NCBI GenBank assembly: GCA_002338655.1
Contig: DDIU01000022.1
Span: forward strand, 149,083-213,082
DNA length: 64,000 nt
Direction of reading: 5' to 3'
From: Flammeovirgaceae bacterium UBA1842
GTDB lineage: Bacteria; Bacteroidota; Bacteroidia; Cytophagales; Cyclobacteriaceae
Shown here: positions 8,864 through 17,354 of the stretch, in pieces
Layout: the number at the start of each line of letters is the position of its first letter
How positions within the stretch are numbered: position 1 is the stretch's first letter
Made by a program: the position numbers and the translations under genes
The notes under the pieces: generated by a model
What the model saw: the letters and a program-made list of their open reading frames with translations, nothing else
Databases searched by the model: none
What the model was told of the DNA's origin: nothing

Positions 8864-9886
8864 TTGAATAAAGATGAACGATATATGCAACGAGCCTTGG
8901 AACTTGCCCAGTTGGGGCTGAGTTCAGTGAGCCCAAACCCAATGGTGGGATGCGTTATTGTTTATAATGACCGAATCATTGGGGAAGGGTGGCATCAAAA
9001 ATATGGAGAACCCCATGCCGAAGTAAATGCCATCAATTCTGTTGTCGATAAGTCATTGCTTTCCAAAAGTGCACTGTATGTGAATCTGGAGCCTTGTGCC
9101 CACCACGGTAAAACGCCACCTTGTGCCGATCTGATTGCTTCATTTAATATAAAGGAAGTGAAGATTGCCAATGTGGATACGAACCCGCTAGTGGGTGGGA
9201 AAGGGATTGAAAAATTGAAAGCAGCAGGAGTGAGGGTGACTACAGGGATTCTTGAGGAGGAAGCTAGGGAATTGAACAAACGATTCTTCACTTCCATTGA
9301 GAAAAAAAGGCCTTATATTATTCTAAAATGGGCGCAAACTGCTGATGGGTTTATCGCCCGTAAAAATTATGATTCTAAATGGATAAGTGGGGAGGAAAGC
9401 AGGAAACTTGTGCACAAATGGCGCTCGGAGGAAGATGCGATCATGGTTGCCACACATACGGCACATTATGATAATCCAAGATTGGATGTGCGCGACTGGT
9501 CAGGGGAAAGTCCTTTGAGGGTAGTGATTGATAAGAAATTAGAGCTATCAGATACATTAAACCTATTTGATGGTACAGTACCCACTATATGCTATAATCT
9601 TCATAAGAATGACAAAAAGGAGGGCATTGAGTGGGTAAAAGTAAGTGAGAGTATCTTAATGGAAAGCCTACTTACCGATTTGAATAAACGGGGGATAAAC
9701 TCGCTAATAGTAGAAGGGGGTGCAGCTCTTCATAAAAGTTTGCTAGACGCTCATTTGTGGGATGAAGCCCGTGTATTTGTATCGGAAACAATATTTGGTG
9801 GGGGTATAGATGCAGCAAGGATATCTTTGCCACACAAAGAAGAACTTATTAATGAGGACAAATTGTTGGTGTATAGGAATAAGTAG
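8864..9886 (+). CDS. ribD: Bifunctional riboflavin deaminase/reductase RibD
   Basis: A 340-residue protein, the usual RibD length. The N-terminal deaminase domain has the zinc and proton-shuttle motif HAEV (His51, Glu53) and PCAHHGKTPPC with zinc ligands Cys78 and Cys87. The C-terminal reductase domain (from about residue 148) begins RPYIILKWAQTADG and ends with the VEGGAALHKSLL segment. It converts the GTP-cyclohydrolase product in two steps on the riboflavin pathway. The start is a TTG. The last codons and stop (AAG TAG) fall within an AAGTAGTAAG repeat block that fills the gap to the next gene. Confidence 0.95.
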   Translation: MNKDERYMQRALELAQLGLSSVSPNPMVGCVIVYNDRIIGEGWHQKYGEPHAEVNAINSVVDKSLLSKSALYVNLEPCAHHGKTPPCADLIASFNIKEVKIANVDTNPLVGGKGIEKLKAAGVRVTTGILEEEARELNKRFFTSIEKKRPYIILKWAQTADGFIARKNYDSKWISGEESRKLVHKWRSEEDAIMVATHTAHYDNPRLDVRDWSGESPLRVVIDKKLELSDTLNLFDGTVPTICYNLHKNDKKEGIEWVKVSESILMESLLTDLNKRGINSLIVEGGAALHKSLLDAHLWDEARVFVSETIFGGGIDAARISLPHKEELINEDKLLVYRNK

Positions 9887-9940
9887 TAAGTGACAAGTAG
9901 CAAGTAGTAAGACACAAGATATAAGACAGCAAGACATAAG
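9881..9940 (+). repeat. AAGTAGTAAG-type repeat block 1
   Basis: A purine-rich stretch made of variants of AAGTAGTAAG, ACAAGTAG and AAGACACAAG fills the whole gap between ribD and the GAF-domain gene, and contains the ribD stop codon. Similar blocks occur at 47663-47716 and 48894-48921, also beside stop codons. It has no coding sense. Confidence 0.75.
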
Positions 9941-10423
9941 ATGGCAGAAGAACTAATAATATCCACGACAGCAAGTAAAAAGGAAAAATATGAGAGCCTG
10001 CTTCCACAGATTGAGGCATTGATTTCGTACGAAGATGATTTGATTGCCAATTTGGCCAATATATCCGCAGCTCTAAAGCAGGGAATGGGATTTTTCTGGG
10101 TGGGTTTTTATATGGTAAAAGGGGATGAGCTTGTTTTGGGGCCATTTCAGGGACCAATAGCCTGCACTAGAATTAGAATGGGAAAAGGTGTCTGTGGGAC
10201 TGCGTGGGAAAAGAATGAAACCCTGTTAGTACCCAATGTGGACGAATTCCCAGGGCACATTGCCTGTAGCTCCGCTTCTAAATCAGAAATAGTGATACCT
10301 ATCAGTAAAGCAGGAAAGGTGACCTTAATTTTGGATGTAGATAGCGAGCAACTTGATGATTTTGATGAAGTGGATAAAGAGTGGTTGGAGAAGTTGGTGA
10401 TGATTGTTGAGGGGAACCTATAA
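9941..10423 (+). CDS. msrC: Free methionine-(R)-sulfoxide reductase (GAF domain)
   Basis: A single GAF domain of 160 residues, the size of the fRMsr family. The conserved cysteines lie in GPIACTRI, GKGVCGTA and HIACSSASKSEIV, matching the three redox cysteines of the yeast and E. coli enzymes. The enzyme reduces free Met-R-sulfoxide using thioredoxin. The gene begins directly after a repeat block, so its promoter or RBS must lie inside the repeat or upstream in ribD. Confidence 0.92.
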   Translation: MAEELIISTTASKKEKYESLLPQIEALISYEDDLIANLANISAALKQGMGFFWVGFYMVKGDELVLGPFQGPIACTRIRMGKGVCGTAWEKNETLLVPNVDEFPGHIACSSASKSEIVIPISKAGKVTLILDVDSEQLDDFDEVDKEWLEKLVMIVEGNL

Positions 10424-10428
10424 GGATT

Positions 10429-10635
10429 TTATAACCGCTGAGAACCCAGAGTGACACAGAGAAAATCCTCTGTGGGACTCTGTGAACTCTGTGGTTTTGT
10501 ATAACAATATCTATCAACCTCAAATGCTTTGGAATTAACAAATTCATCATTAATTCGGGAAGACATTTCAATCCACATATAAATAAAAGTAAGAATAAGG
10601 ACAAGAACGCAGCCGAAAAGTATCTTCTTAATCAT
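10429..10635 (-). CDS. Small membrane protein, C terminus formed by a repeat
   Basis: A 68-residue reading frame lying four bases downstream of psd on the same strand. Residues 1-22 are one strongly hydrophobic segment (MIKKILFGCVLVLILTF), followed by a polar part. The last 22 or so residues (from about YTKPQSS) are encoded by the CTCTGTG-type palindrome, so the original protein probably ended differently and the present C terminus is accidental. I do not recognise a family. It may be a real small anchor protein or a decayed gene. Confidence 0.45.
   Translation of the reverse strand: MIKKILFGCVLVLILTFIYMWIEMSSRINDEFVNSKAFEVDRYCYTKPQSSQSPTEDFLCVTLGSQRL
10434..10496. repeat. CTCTGTG-type imperfect palindrome
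   Basis: This stretch folds as an imperfect inverted repeat. The core stem CACAGAG (10455-10461) pairs with CTCTGTG (10468-10474) around a six-base loop, and outer arms (ACCGC...GTGGT type, with GAGTGAC/GACTCTG) extend it. Repeats of this CACAGAG/CTCTGTG style are common dispersed intergenic elements in many bacterial genomes. It supplies the 3' end of the small gene on the minus strand. Confidence 0.7.
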
Positions 10636-10638
10636 TTT

Positions 10639-11292
10639 TCAGATCTCTGCCAACACAGTCCGCCCACCCTTGGTTTTGTCACCTTCTTTTACCAATATTT
10701 TGGTACCAAGGGGTAGAAAAACATCGACACGAGAGCCGAATTTGATAAAGCCGAATTCTTCACCTTGTTCTAGCGATTGGCCTTCATTCACATACCATTT
10801 TATCCTGCGGGCTACAGCACCAGCTATTTGTCGAACGAGGACGGACACGCCATTTTCCATTTTCACCACCATCGTGGTACGTTCGTTTTCAGTACTGGAT
10901 TTTGGATGCCACGCAACAAGATATTTGCCGGCATGGTATTTAAAAAAATCAACTACGCCTTTTACAGGAGTTCTATTTACATGCACATTAATAGGAGACA
11001 TGAAAATCGAAATTTGGATTCTTCTGTCTTTTAAGATTTCCTCTTCCGTGGTCTCTTCTATTACCACCACTTTACCATCCGCAGGGGCGATGATATGGTT
11101 TGGGTTAATTGAAATTTTAAAAGAAGGACTTCTAAAAAATTGAAGTACAAGAAGGAAGACTATTGCACTAGCTGCACCAGTTAATTTCAATACTAACCCA
11201 CTGGGTGTTGTATAATATAACAATAGGTTAATGGCCGTTAAGACGACCAACATTACCAGTAATAATGCTCTTCCTTCTTTATGTATCGTCAA
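10639..11292 (-). CDS. psd: Phosphatidylserine decarboxylase
   Basis: A 217-residue protein of the short, archaeal/Bacteroidota-type decarboxylase class. It has two N-terminal membrane segments, then the motif IIAPADGKVVVIEE and MSPINVHVNRTPVKG. The self-cleavage site GS lies in IKFGSRVDVFLPLG; the serine becomes the pyruvoyl cofactor. It makes phosphatidylethanolamine from phosphatidylserine in the inner membrane. cdsA, which makes the CDP-diacylglycerol precursor, lies on the same strand just beyond glutamate dehydrogenase, so part of the phospholipid pathway is grouped here. Confidence 0.93.
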   Translation of the reverse strand: MTIHKEGRALLLVMLVVLTAINLLLYYTTPSGLVLKLTGAASAIVFLLVLQFFRSPSFKISINPNHIIAPADGKVVVIEETTEEEILKDRRIQISIFMSPINVHVNRTPVKGVVDFFKYHAGKYLVAWHPKSSTENERTTMVVKMENGVSVLVRQIAGAVARRIKWYVNEGQSLEQGEEFGFIKFGSRVDVFLPLGTKILVKEGDKTKGGRTVLAEI

Positions 11293-11308
11293 GATTAATA
11301 GACTTAAA

Positions 11309-12583
11309 TTAGAATCCTCCTCTGTATTTGTAGGTTTTGGCTACCTTGTCTATCGCTACTATATAAGCAGCGATACGCAATGAAACATTATGCTCCTGAG
11401 ACGTTCTGTAAACGTTTTCAAAAGCATCCTTCATAATCCTGTCAGACCTTCTGTTTACACGCTCACCAGTCCATTTATAACCCAATCTATTTTGTACCCA
11501 TTCGAAGTAAGACACCGTCACCCCACCAGCATTGGCGAGAATATCTGGTGTTACCATAATCCCTTTATCATTGATAATATTATCGGCTTTCGCTGAAGTA
11601 GGGCCATTGGCTCCTTCTACTATCAATTTGGCCATTATTTTATCTGCATTCTGTGAAGTAATTACATCTTCAGTAGCAGCCGGTACGAGTACGTCAACTT
11701 CCAAAGTAAGTATTTCCGCTCCGTCCATTCTTTCCGCTCCTTTGAATCCCTCCAAAGTACCATTATTATTATTTCGGTAGTCAATGGCATCTTGAATGTT
11801 GATTCCGTCTTCATTGTGGTAGGCACCAGTTAAGTCGCTTATGGCTACAATTTTTACACCACGTTCTGCCAACAAGAGTGCGGCAAAAGAACCTACATTA
11901 CCGAATCCTTGAACTGCGCAAGAAGCCTTATAAGGATTGATTTTCAATTTTTCCATTGACGCCAATGCCGATACCATTACTCCACGGCCAGTGGCTTCCG
12001 TTCTACCAAGAGATCCACCTAATACAATCGGTTTACCAGTTACTACAGAGTTAATGGTCATACCCTGAGTTCTGGAGTACTCATCCATCATCCAGGCCAT
12101 TTCTCTTGGGCCTGTCCCCATGTCAGGAGCTGGGATATCCCTATCAGGCCCAAATATTTCAATAAGTGCAAGGGTGTAGCTTCTAGTCAATCGTTCGATT
12201 TCCCCGGCTGACATTTCCCGAGGGTTGCATTTAATACCTCCCTTGGCTCCACCGTAAGGAATATCTACTACCGCACATTTCCAAGTCATCCAGGCCGCTA
12301 AAGCCTTAACCTCATCAAGATTAACGCCCGGATCGAATCGTACTCCTCCTTTGGAAGGACCTAATATATTAGAGTGAATAACCCTATACCCATCAAATAC
12401 CCTGATAGACCCATCGTCCATCGTGATGGGTAATGACACTATAACTTGTTTGGCAGGAGATTTTAAAACATTGTAAACTTCTTCATCAAGACCAAGTATT
12501 TGCGATGCAGTTTGGAATCTTGACATCATCGCTTCAAAGGGATTTTTCTCGTCCTTAAGCGGTGCAGGTTCTATATAACCCAT
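11309..12583 (-). CDS. gdhA: Glutamate dehydrogenase (Glu/Leu/Phe/Val family)
   Basis: A 424-residue protein, full length for hexameric glutamate dehydrogenases of the shorter class. The catalytic lysine region reads PYGGAKGGIKCNP, the substrate region GPSKGGVRFDP, and the dinucleotide-binding fold CAVQGFGNVGS begins near residue 225. It interconverts glutamate with 2-oxoglutarate and ammonia. Coenzyme specificity (NAD or NADP) cannot be decided with confidence. A -7-like element (TAAATTTG on the minus strand, 12614-12621) lies 31 bases upstream of the start, without a clear -33 partner. Confidence 0.93.
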   Translation of the reverse strand: MGYIEPAPLKDEKNPFEAMMSRFQTASQILGLDEEVYNVLKSPAKQVIVSLPITMDDGSIRVFDGYRVIHSNILGPSKGGVRFDPGVNLDEVKALAAWMTWKCAVVDIPYGGAKGGIKCNPREMSAGEIERLTRSYTLALIEIFGPDRDIPAPDMGTGPREMAWMMDEYSRTQGMTINSVVTGKPIVLGGSLGRTEATGRGVMVSALASMEKLKINPYKASCAVQGFGNVGSFAALLLAERGVKIVAISDLTGAYHNEDGINIQDAIDYRNNNNGTLEGFKGAERMDGAEILTLEVDVLVPAATEDVITSQNADKIMAKLIVEGANGPTSAKADNIINDKGIMVTPDILANAGGVTVSYFEWVQNRLGYKWTGERVNRRSDRIMKDAFENVYRTSQEHNVSLRIAAYIVAIDKVAKTYKYRGGF

Positions 12584-12652
12584 ATGACTTTTTTTTGATT
12601 GTTAACTTGACTGCAAATTTATATAATAATAAATCATTAGTCCCTCGGGAAC

Positions 12653-13483
12653 TTAAAAGATTTTCAGAAATGCGGTGATGAATGGAACAGAGACTAAAAG
12701 TCCGTCAAACCTATCAAGAAACCCCCCGTGACCGGGAATTGACTTTCCTGAGTCTTTGATTTCGATACTTCTTTTAAATAGGGATTCTACCAAATCACCA
12801 TAAGTTCCACCAATGACAATAATAATACAGATAACGAACCACTGCCACTGTTCCAATACATTGGTAAAATGTGCAACGGAATAGGCCATTCCAATGGCAA
12901 GTATTAGTCCACCAAGACTACCTTCCCATGATTTCTTTGGAGAAACGCGCTCAAATAATTTACGTTTTCCATATCGCACCCCTGTAAAATATGCTCCGGT
13001 GTCATTCGCCCAAAGTATAAGTAAAGAACAGAGAATTATTTCAAAAGTGTATTGATGGTGATGAAAGGCCATAACATTCAATAATGAAAATGGAATGGCC
13101 ACATAGATGATTCCCAGAAAGGTAAATGCGATACCCCGAAAGGGCTTGACTTCCTTGGAACGGTACAAGTAAATGAGGTAGATACAGGAAACAATTGGGA
13201 ATAATAAAAAATAGAATCTTTGGTCTATACGGTCACTTTCTATCAAAAAAGTAAGGGTGAATAGGCTAATCCCACTAAAAGTGCCAAAGGTCTTTAACGG
13301 GAGCATTCCATCCAGCCCAACCAGTTTATAAAACTCCAATTGTGTAGCGATGCAAATTCCCAAAAACATAATAAAATAAAGCCATTCACTATAGTACATG
13401 CCAAACCCCATGAGCAAGGCTCCCAATATACCAGCGATAATCCTTTGGGTAAGATTATTATATTTATTTAAAATCGATGTCAT
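12653..13483 (-). CDS. cdsA: Phosphatidate cytidylyltransferase CdsA
   Basis: A 276-residue polytopic membrane enzyme with about eight hydrophobic segments. The C-terminal signature GDLVESLFKRSIEIKDSG followed by PGHGGFLDRFDGLL is the CdsA family pattern. It makes CDP-diacylglycerol from phosphatidate and CTP, the precursor of all phospholipids. Its start overlaps the 3' end of the DUF2007 gene by 20 bases. Confidence 0.95.
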   Translation of the reverse strand: MTSILNKYNNLTQRIIAGILGALLMGFGMYYSEWLYFIMFLGICIATQLEFYKLVGLDGMLPLKTFGTFSGISLFTLTFLIESDRIDQRFYFLLFPIVSCIYLIYLYRSKEVKPFRGIAFTFLGIIYVAIPFSLLNVMAFHHHQYTFEIILCSLLILWANDTGAYFTGVRYGKRKLFERVSPKKSWEGSLGGLILAIGMAYSVAHFTNVLEQWQWFVICIIIVIGGTYGDLVESLFKRSIEIKDSGKSIPGHGGFLDRFDGLLVSVPFITAFLKIF

Positions 13484-13673
13484 TTTGTATGATCTGTAAG
13501 GCCCTGATTACATCATTAGATAAAACATGAATTTCATGAGCGCCAAAGTTATTATAAGACGAGTCTTGTTTATTTATAATTACCACTTGAATGGCGGCAT
13601 CTTCTAGCACATCTTTAACAATTTCAGCCTGATAGGCTATCTCTGTGCTATACACCTTTTGCCACTCTGCCAT
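13464..13673 (-). CDS. DUF2007 family small protein
   Basis: A 69-residue protein beginning MAEWQKVYSTEIAYQAE. The longer upstream reading is the shadow of the CPBP gene, so the ATG at 13673 is preferred. It has a ferredoxin-like alpha-beta pattern: an N-terminal helix that covers membrane-protein turnover region (YQAEIVKDVLEDAAI), then VVIINKQDSSYNNFG and EIHVLSNDVIRALQII. DUF2007 proteins are thought to be small signal-transducing or ligand-binding domains; no activity is established. It overlaps the CPBP gene by 26 bases upstream and cdsA by 20 bases downstream. Confidence 0.8.
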   Translation of the reverse strand: MAEWQKVYSTEIAYQAEIVKDVLEDAAIQVVIINKQDSSYNNFGAHEIHVLSNDVIRALQIIQNDIDFK

Positions 13674-14607
13674 TGGAACTGTTAATTCTTTGGTAATGCC
13701 TTTGAAAATAAAATAGAAGCCCAATGGTAATAATAGCAAATATTAACACAGAACCCAAGGTGGAGGATTCAGTATTTTCAATGTCATAGTCTATTAAATC
13801 GGTATTACGTAAATACAGTAAAATCAATGTCAATCCATTGTTTACAAAATGGGCAAATATAGGGATCAATAGATTACCTGACCATACATACAAATACCCA
13901 AAAAGTGCCCCGAGTAACATCCTTGGCACAAAGCCAAAAAACTGCATATGGATGGCACTGAAAAGGAATGCACTGATCCAGATGGCCACATGGTTGTTTC
14001 GGGTGGCTTTTTGAAGTTCTCCTTGTAATAGGCCACGAAAAACAAATTCTTCAGCTATGGCTGGCAGTACTGCCATGATAAACAGTGCCCCCACTAATTG
14101 CCATGGACTGGTAAATGTGGTGAGGTAGGTCGTTAATTTGGCAGCAAATTGCTCTGTTTGAATTGCCCAATTTTCAAAACCAGCCATTGATTCGGGAAGC
14201 TTTATACCGGCATTCCATTCAATAAATATGGAATTGACGCCCATGAATGTAAAAGTGATTACACCAGCCAACAACAGGCCAATGACTGTAATATTGCTAG
14301 GGATAAATGACTTTATGGGTACTTTTTTAATGACAAACAGATAGATGGCGGGGAGCAGTACCATGCCCAATGTAGATCCTGCTTGCATAAAATAAACCAA
14401 TATTTTGGCTTCAGGGAATTGCGTGGGATTAAGAATAGCACTTTGAATGCTTGGTAAATCACCCTCATAAAATGGCAATGCAGCCAGTATTCCGATATAT
14501 GGGCCAATGGCAAGGAAACCAAATAGCCCTAAAAATAGTAGAAGAAAAGCACTTAAATAAGAGGCACTCTTTTTTGTTGACTGATCTTGAATTTCAATAT
14601 TGTCCAT
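13648..14607 (-). CDS. CPBP family intramembrane glutamic protease
   Basis: A 319-residue membrane protein with about eight hydrophobic segments. The ABI/CPBP motifs are present: EEFVFRGLLQGEL (catalytic EE and R), FSAIHMQFFGFVPRMLLG (His) and FAHFVNNG (His with Asn). These proteases are related to Rce1 CAAX endopeptidases. Substrates in Bacteroidota are unknown. It is the first gene of a minus-strand run CPBP-DUF2007-cdsA with overlaps. Confidence 0.9.
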   Translation of the reverse strand: MDNIEIQDQSTKKSASYLSAFLLLFLGLFGFLAIGPYIGILAALPFYEGDLPSIQSAILNPTQFPEAKILVYFMQAGSTLGMVLLPAIYLFVIKKVPIKSFIPSNITVIGLLLAGVITFTFMGVNSIFIEWNAGIKLPESMAGFENWAIQTEQFAAKLTTYLTTFTSPWQLVGALFIMAVLPAIAEEFVFRGLLQGELQKATRNNHVAIWISAFLFSAIHMQFFGFVPRMLLGALFGYLYVWSGNLLIPIFAHFVNNGLTLILLYLRNTDLIDYDIENTESSTLGSVLIFAIITIGLLFYFQRHYQRINSSNGRVAKGV

Positions 14608-14665
14608 ATTTTCGACTAAATTTACGCTTTATTTTAAAAGAGATGCTAAAATAAGCATAACAGGA

Positions 14666-15661
14666 ATGGTAAAAATTGGAAATATTGAGATCGGTGAATT
14701 TCCGTTGCTACTGGCTCCCATGGAGGACGTTAGCGATCCACCTTTTAGGGCGGTATGTAAGGAAAATGGTGCCGATTTGATGTACACAGAATTTATTTCA
14801 GCAGAAGGATTGATCCGTGATGCGTCTAAAAGTGTACAGAAGCTCGATATTTACGATTATGAGCGGCCAATTGGTATTCAGATATTTGGAGATAAAATCG
14901 AGTCGATGAGGGAGGCTGCAGCGATTGCCGAAGCAGCTCAGCCAGAAATGGTAGATATTAATTATGGCTGTCCGGTTAAAAAAGTGGCCTGCAAAGGAGC
15001 AGGGGCTGGCATACTTCTGGACATTCCCAAAATGCAAAAGATGACCGAGGAGATTGTGAAACAGGTAAGCTTACCAGTGACCGTGAAAACGCGATTGGGA
15101 TGGGACGACAGCACCATAAAGATTGTAGAAGTCGCCAAGAGGCTGCAAGATGTAGGTATACAGGCGTTGACCATCCATGGACGTACCCGACAGCAGATGT
15201 ATAAAGGGGAGGCCGACTGGACAAAAATAGCGGAGGTAAAAAATCACCCAGATATACACATACCAATCTTTGGTAATGGAGATATTGATTCTCCTGAGAA
15301 AGCATTGGAATACAAAAATAAATATGAAGTGGATGGCATAATGATAGGTCGGGCGGCCATCGGTTATCCATGGATTTTTAACGAAATAAAGCATTTCTTG
15401 AAAACAGGCCTGCATTTGGAGCCACCTACCTTAACAGATAGGGTGAATGTAACCCTCAAGCATCTAAATTTTTCAGTGGAGTGGAAAGGGGAGCGTCAGG
15501 GAATTTTTGAAATGCGCAGACATTATACCAATTATTTCAGAGGAATCCCTCATTTCAAACCTTACCGCACGCAGTTGGTGAGTTTGGAAAATCATCGTGA
15601 AATTGTGGATTTACTGCATGAAATAAATCATAGTTTTCAGGAAGTTTGCGAAGCAGTATAA
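14666..15661 (+). CDS. dusB: tRNA-dihydrouridine synthase DusB
   Basis: A 331-residue flavoenzyme starting at MVKIGNIEIGEFPLLLAPM; the longer upstream reading has no family similarity. The TIM-barrel signature includes DINYGCPVKKVACKGAGAG, where the catalytic Cys is in GCP, then VKTRLGWD, IHGRTRQQMYKGEADW and GNGDIDSPEKA. It reduces uridine to dihydrouridine in the tRNA D-loop using FMN and NADPH. The DusB assignment over DusA/C rests on overall similarity. It is divergent from the CPBP gene. Confidence 0.93.
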   Translation: MVKIGNIEIGEFPLLLAPMEDVSDPPFRAVCKENGADLMYTEFISAEGLIRDASKSVQKLDIYDYERPIGIQIFGDKIESMREAAAIAEAAQPEMVDINYGCPVKKVACKGAGAGILLDIPKMQKMTEEIVKQVSLPVTVKTRLGWDDSTIKIVEVAKRLQDVGIQALTIHGRTRQQMYKGEADWTKIAEVKNHPDIHIPIFGNGDIDSPEKALEYKNKYEVDGIMIGRAAIGYPWIFNEIKHFLKTGLHLEPPTLTDRVNVTLKHLNFSVEWKGERQGIFEMRRHYTNYFRGIPHFKPYRTQLVSLENHREIVDLLHEINHSFQEVCEAV

Positions 15662-15679
15662 CTTACCTACTTTACTAGA

Positions 15680-16582
15680 ATGACAAAACAAACAAGCCTG
15701 ACAGCCTGGATTTTTATGGGGGTGCTCTCATTGATTTGGGGCAGTTCATTTATCCTCATTAAGCGGGGACTTGATGTTTTTAATGCCGGTGAGGTTGGCG
15801 CAATTAGGATTATTGCAGCCTCGGTTTTTTTAGTACCCTTTGCTATCCAGGGATTGAAAAATGTAAAACGCAATCATTGGATTCTTTTGTTTTGTGTGGG
15901 ATTGTTCGGCAGTTTTTTACCTGCATTTCTTTTTGCTAAGGCACAGACAGAAATATCAAGTTCGGTAGCAGGAATTTTAAATGCGCTAACGCCACTATTT
16001 ACTGTAATTATTGGTTCACTATTTTTTAGTCAAAAGTTTACTTCCAAAACCGTAATGGGATTGGTCATTGGCTTTGGAGGTACCGTTATGCTTATTCTAG
16101 CTGGCTCTGGTGGGGATATCAAATCACTTAATTATTATGCTTTATATGTGGTGCTGGCCACAATATTCTACGGGGCTAACCTTAACCTTATCAAGTATAA
16201 GATTCCCGATTTAAGAGCAAGAACCATCACCAGCATTTCTTTGGCACTTGTGGGGCCATTGGCCGTTACTTATTTGTTTTCCTATACGACTTTCACTACT
16301 AAAATGGCTGAAGTAGATGGCGCATTGTTTTCATTGGGGGCCATTGTTTTACTTGGGGTAATGGGTACGGCCATCGCGCTGATATTATTTAATCAATTGG
16401 TGAAAATTACCACACCGATATTTACCAGTTCGGTCACTTATTTAATACCAATAGTTGCCGTAATATGGGGATTATTGGATGGAGAGGAGCTTTCGGCAGG
16501 GCATTATTTGGGTATGATCGCCATTATTTTTGGGGTCTATCTTGCTAACCGCAAGAAGAAAATCGTTAGCAGACCGCTTTAG
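15680..16582 (+). CDS. EamA/DMT-family transporter
   Basis: A 300-residue protein with ten hydrophobic segments arranged as two EamA repeats. The N-terminal SLIWGSSFILIKRGL is typical of the family, and the second half contains YLIPIVAVIWGLLDGEELS. Such proteins export metabolites, amino acids or drugs; the substrate cannot be predicted. It is 18 bases after dusB and may be cotranscribed. Confidence 0.9.
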   Translation: MTKQTSLTAWIFMGVLSLIWGSSFILIKRGLDVFNAGEVGAIRIIAASVFLVPFAIQGLKNVKRNHWILLFCVGLFGSFLPAFLFAKAQTEISSSVAGILNALTPLFTVIIGSLFFSQKFTSKTVMGLVIGFGGTVMLILAGSGGDIKSLNYYALYVVLATIFYGANLNLIKYKIPDLRARTITSISLALVGPLAVTYLFSYTTFTTKMAEVDGALFSLGAIVLLGVMGTAIALILFNQLVKITTPIFTSSVTYLIPIVAVIWGLLDGEELSAGHYLGMIAIIFGVYLANRKKKIVSRPL

Positions 16583-16634
16583 TTTCTTAAAGCATTTAAA
16601 AAAAGGTCTAATTTAGTTCAGGTTTTTATTAATT

Positions 16635-17072
16635 ATGATCAGACTATATAACCATTCCGATAAATCTGAGTTAATCAACTTAATAAGGCTTAACACCCCC
16701 AATTATTTTCACCCATCAGAAGAAAAGGATTTTATTCATTATTTGGATAATGAAATAGAAGACTACTTTGTACTGGAAGAAAAGGGGAAAATAATTGGCA
16801 CAGGGGGGATTAATTATTTTCCAGAAAAGAAGTTAGCCCGGCTCTCATGGGACATGGTTCACCCCAATTATCACGGCAAAGGCATTGGGAGTGAGATAAC
16901 GAAGTTTAGGATTGACCATATTAGAAAGAATACCGCTATTAATGCAATTGAAGTCAGAACCTCCCAGCTGGTATTCAAATACTATCAAAAAATGGGCTTT
17001 GAACTAGAAAAGATCGAGAAGGACTACTGGGCTAAGGGGTTTGATCTTTATCAGATGAGAAGGGGAAGCTGA
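16635..17072 (+). CDS. GNAT-family N-acetyltransferase
   Basis: A 145-residue single-domain protein. The acetyl-CoA-binding motif A reads HPNYHGKGIGSEI (around residues 76-88), and the C-terminal beta strand region reads YYQKMGFELEK. These define the GNAT fold. The acceptor substrate is unknown. It follows the EamA gene by 52 bases. Confidence 0.88.
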   Translation: MIRLYNHSDKSELINLIRLNTPNYFHPSEEKDFIHYLDNEIEDYFVLEEKGKIIGTGGINYFPEKKLARLSWDMVHPNYHGKGIGSEITKFRIDHIRKNTAINAIEVRTSQLVFKYYQKMGFELEKIEKDYWAKGFDLYQMRRGS

Positions 17073-17303
17073 CCCATCCTATCCCTTGATGCTTACTTTT
17101 TTTATCTACAATAGTCCTTTACAACATACCGTATTTTGTGTTAAAAATAACCTTTAGTATTAACTCAATTAGGGGATAAAGCAAATCAATAATTCAATAA
17201 AAACGCCCTTATTAACCTATGTAGGCATATTTTAATGCATTGAAATTTTCATACAATCAGCGTGGTTTATCCTATTCCATAAGTGTTTAGCTTGATTTCC
17301 AAA

Positions 17304-17320
17304 GGAGATAAACTATCTCC
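17304..17320 (+). promoter_or_regulatory. Hairpin in susC leader
   Basis: A perfect 7-bp stem GGAGATA / TATCTCC with a three-base loop lies 34 bases upstream of the susC start, with a further CCA/TGG pairing outside. No T-run follows, so it is not a standard terminator. It may be a 5' leader structure affecting susC mRNA. The rest of the 282-bp gap (17073-17354) shows no gene. Confidence 0.4.
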
Positions 17321-17354
17321 ATGGTAAACTAATGTTAAAAATAAACTAACGCTT

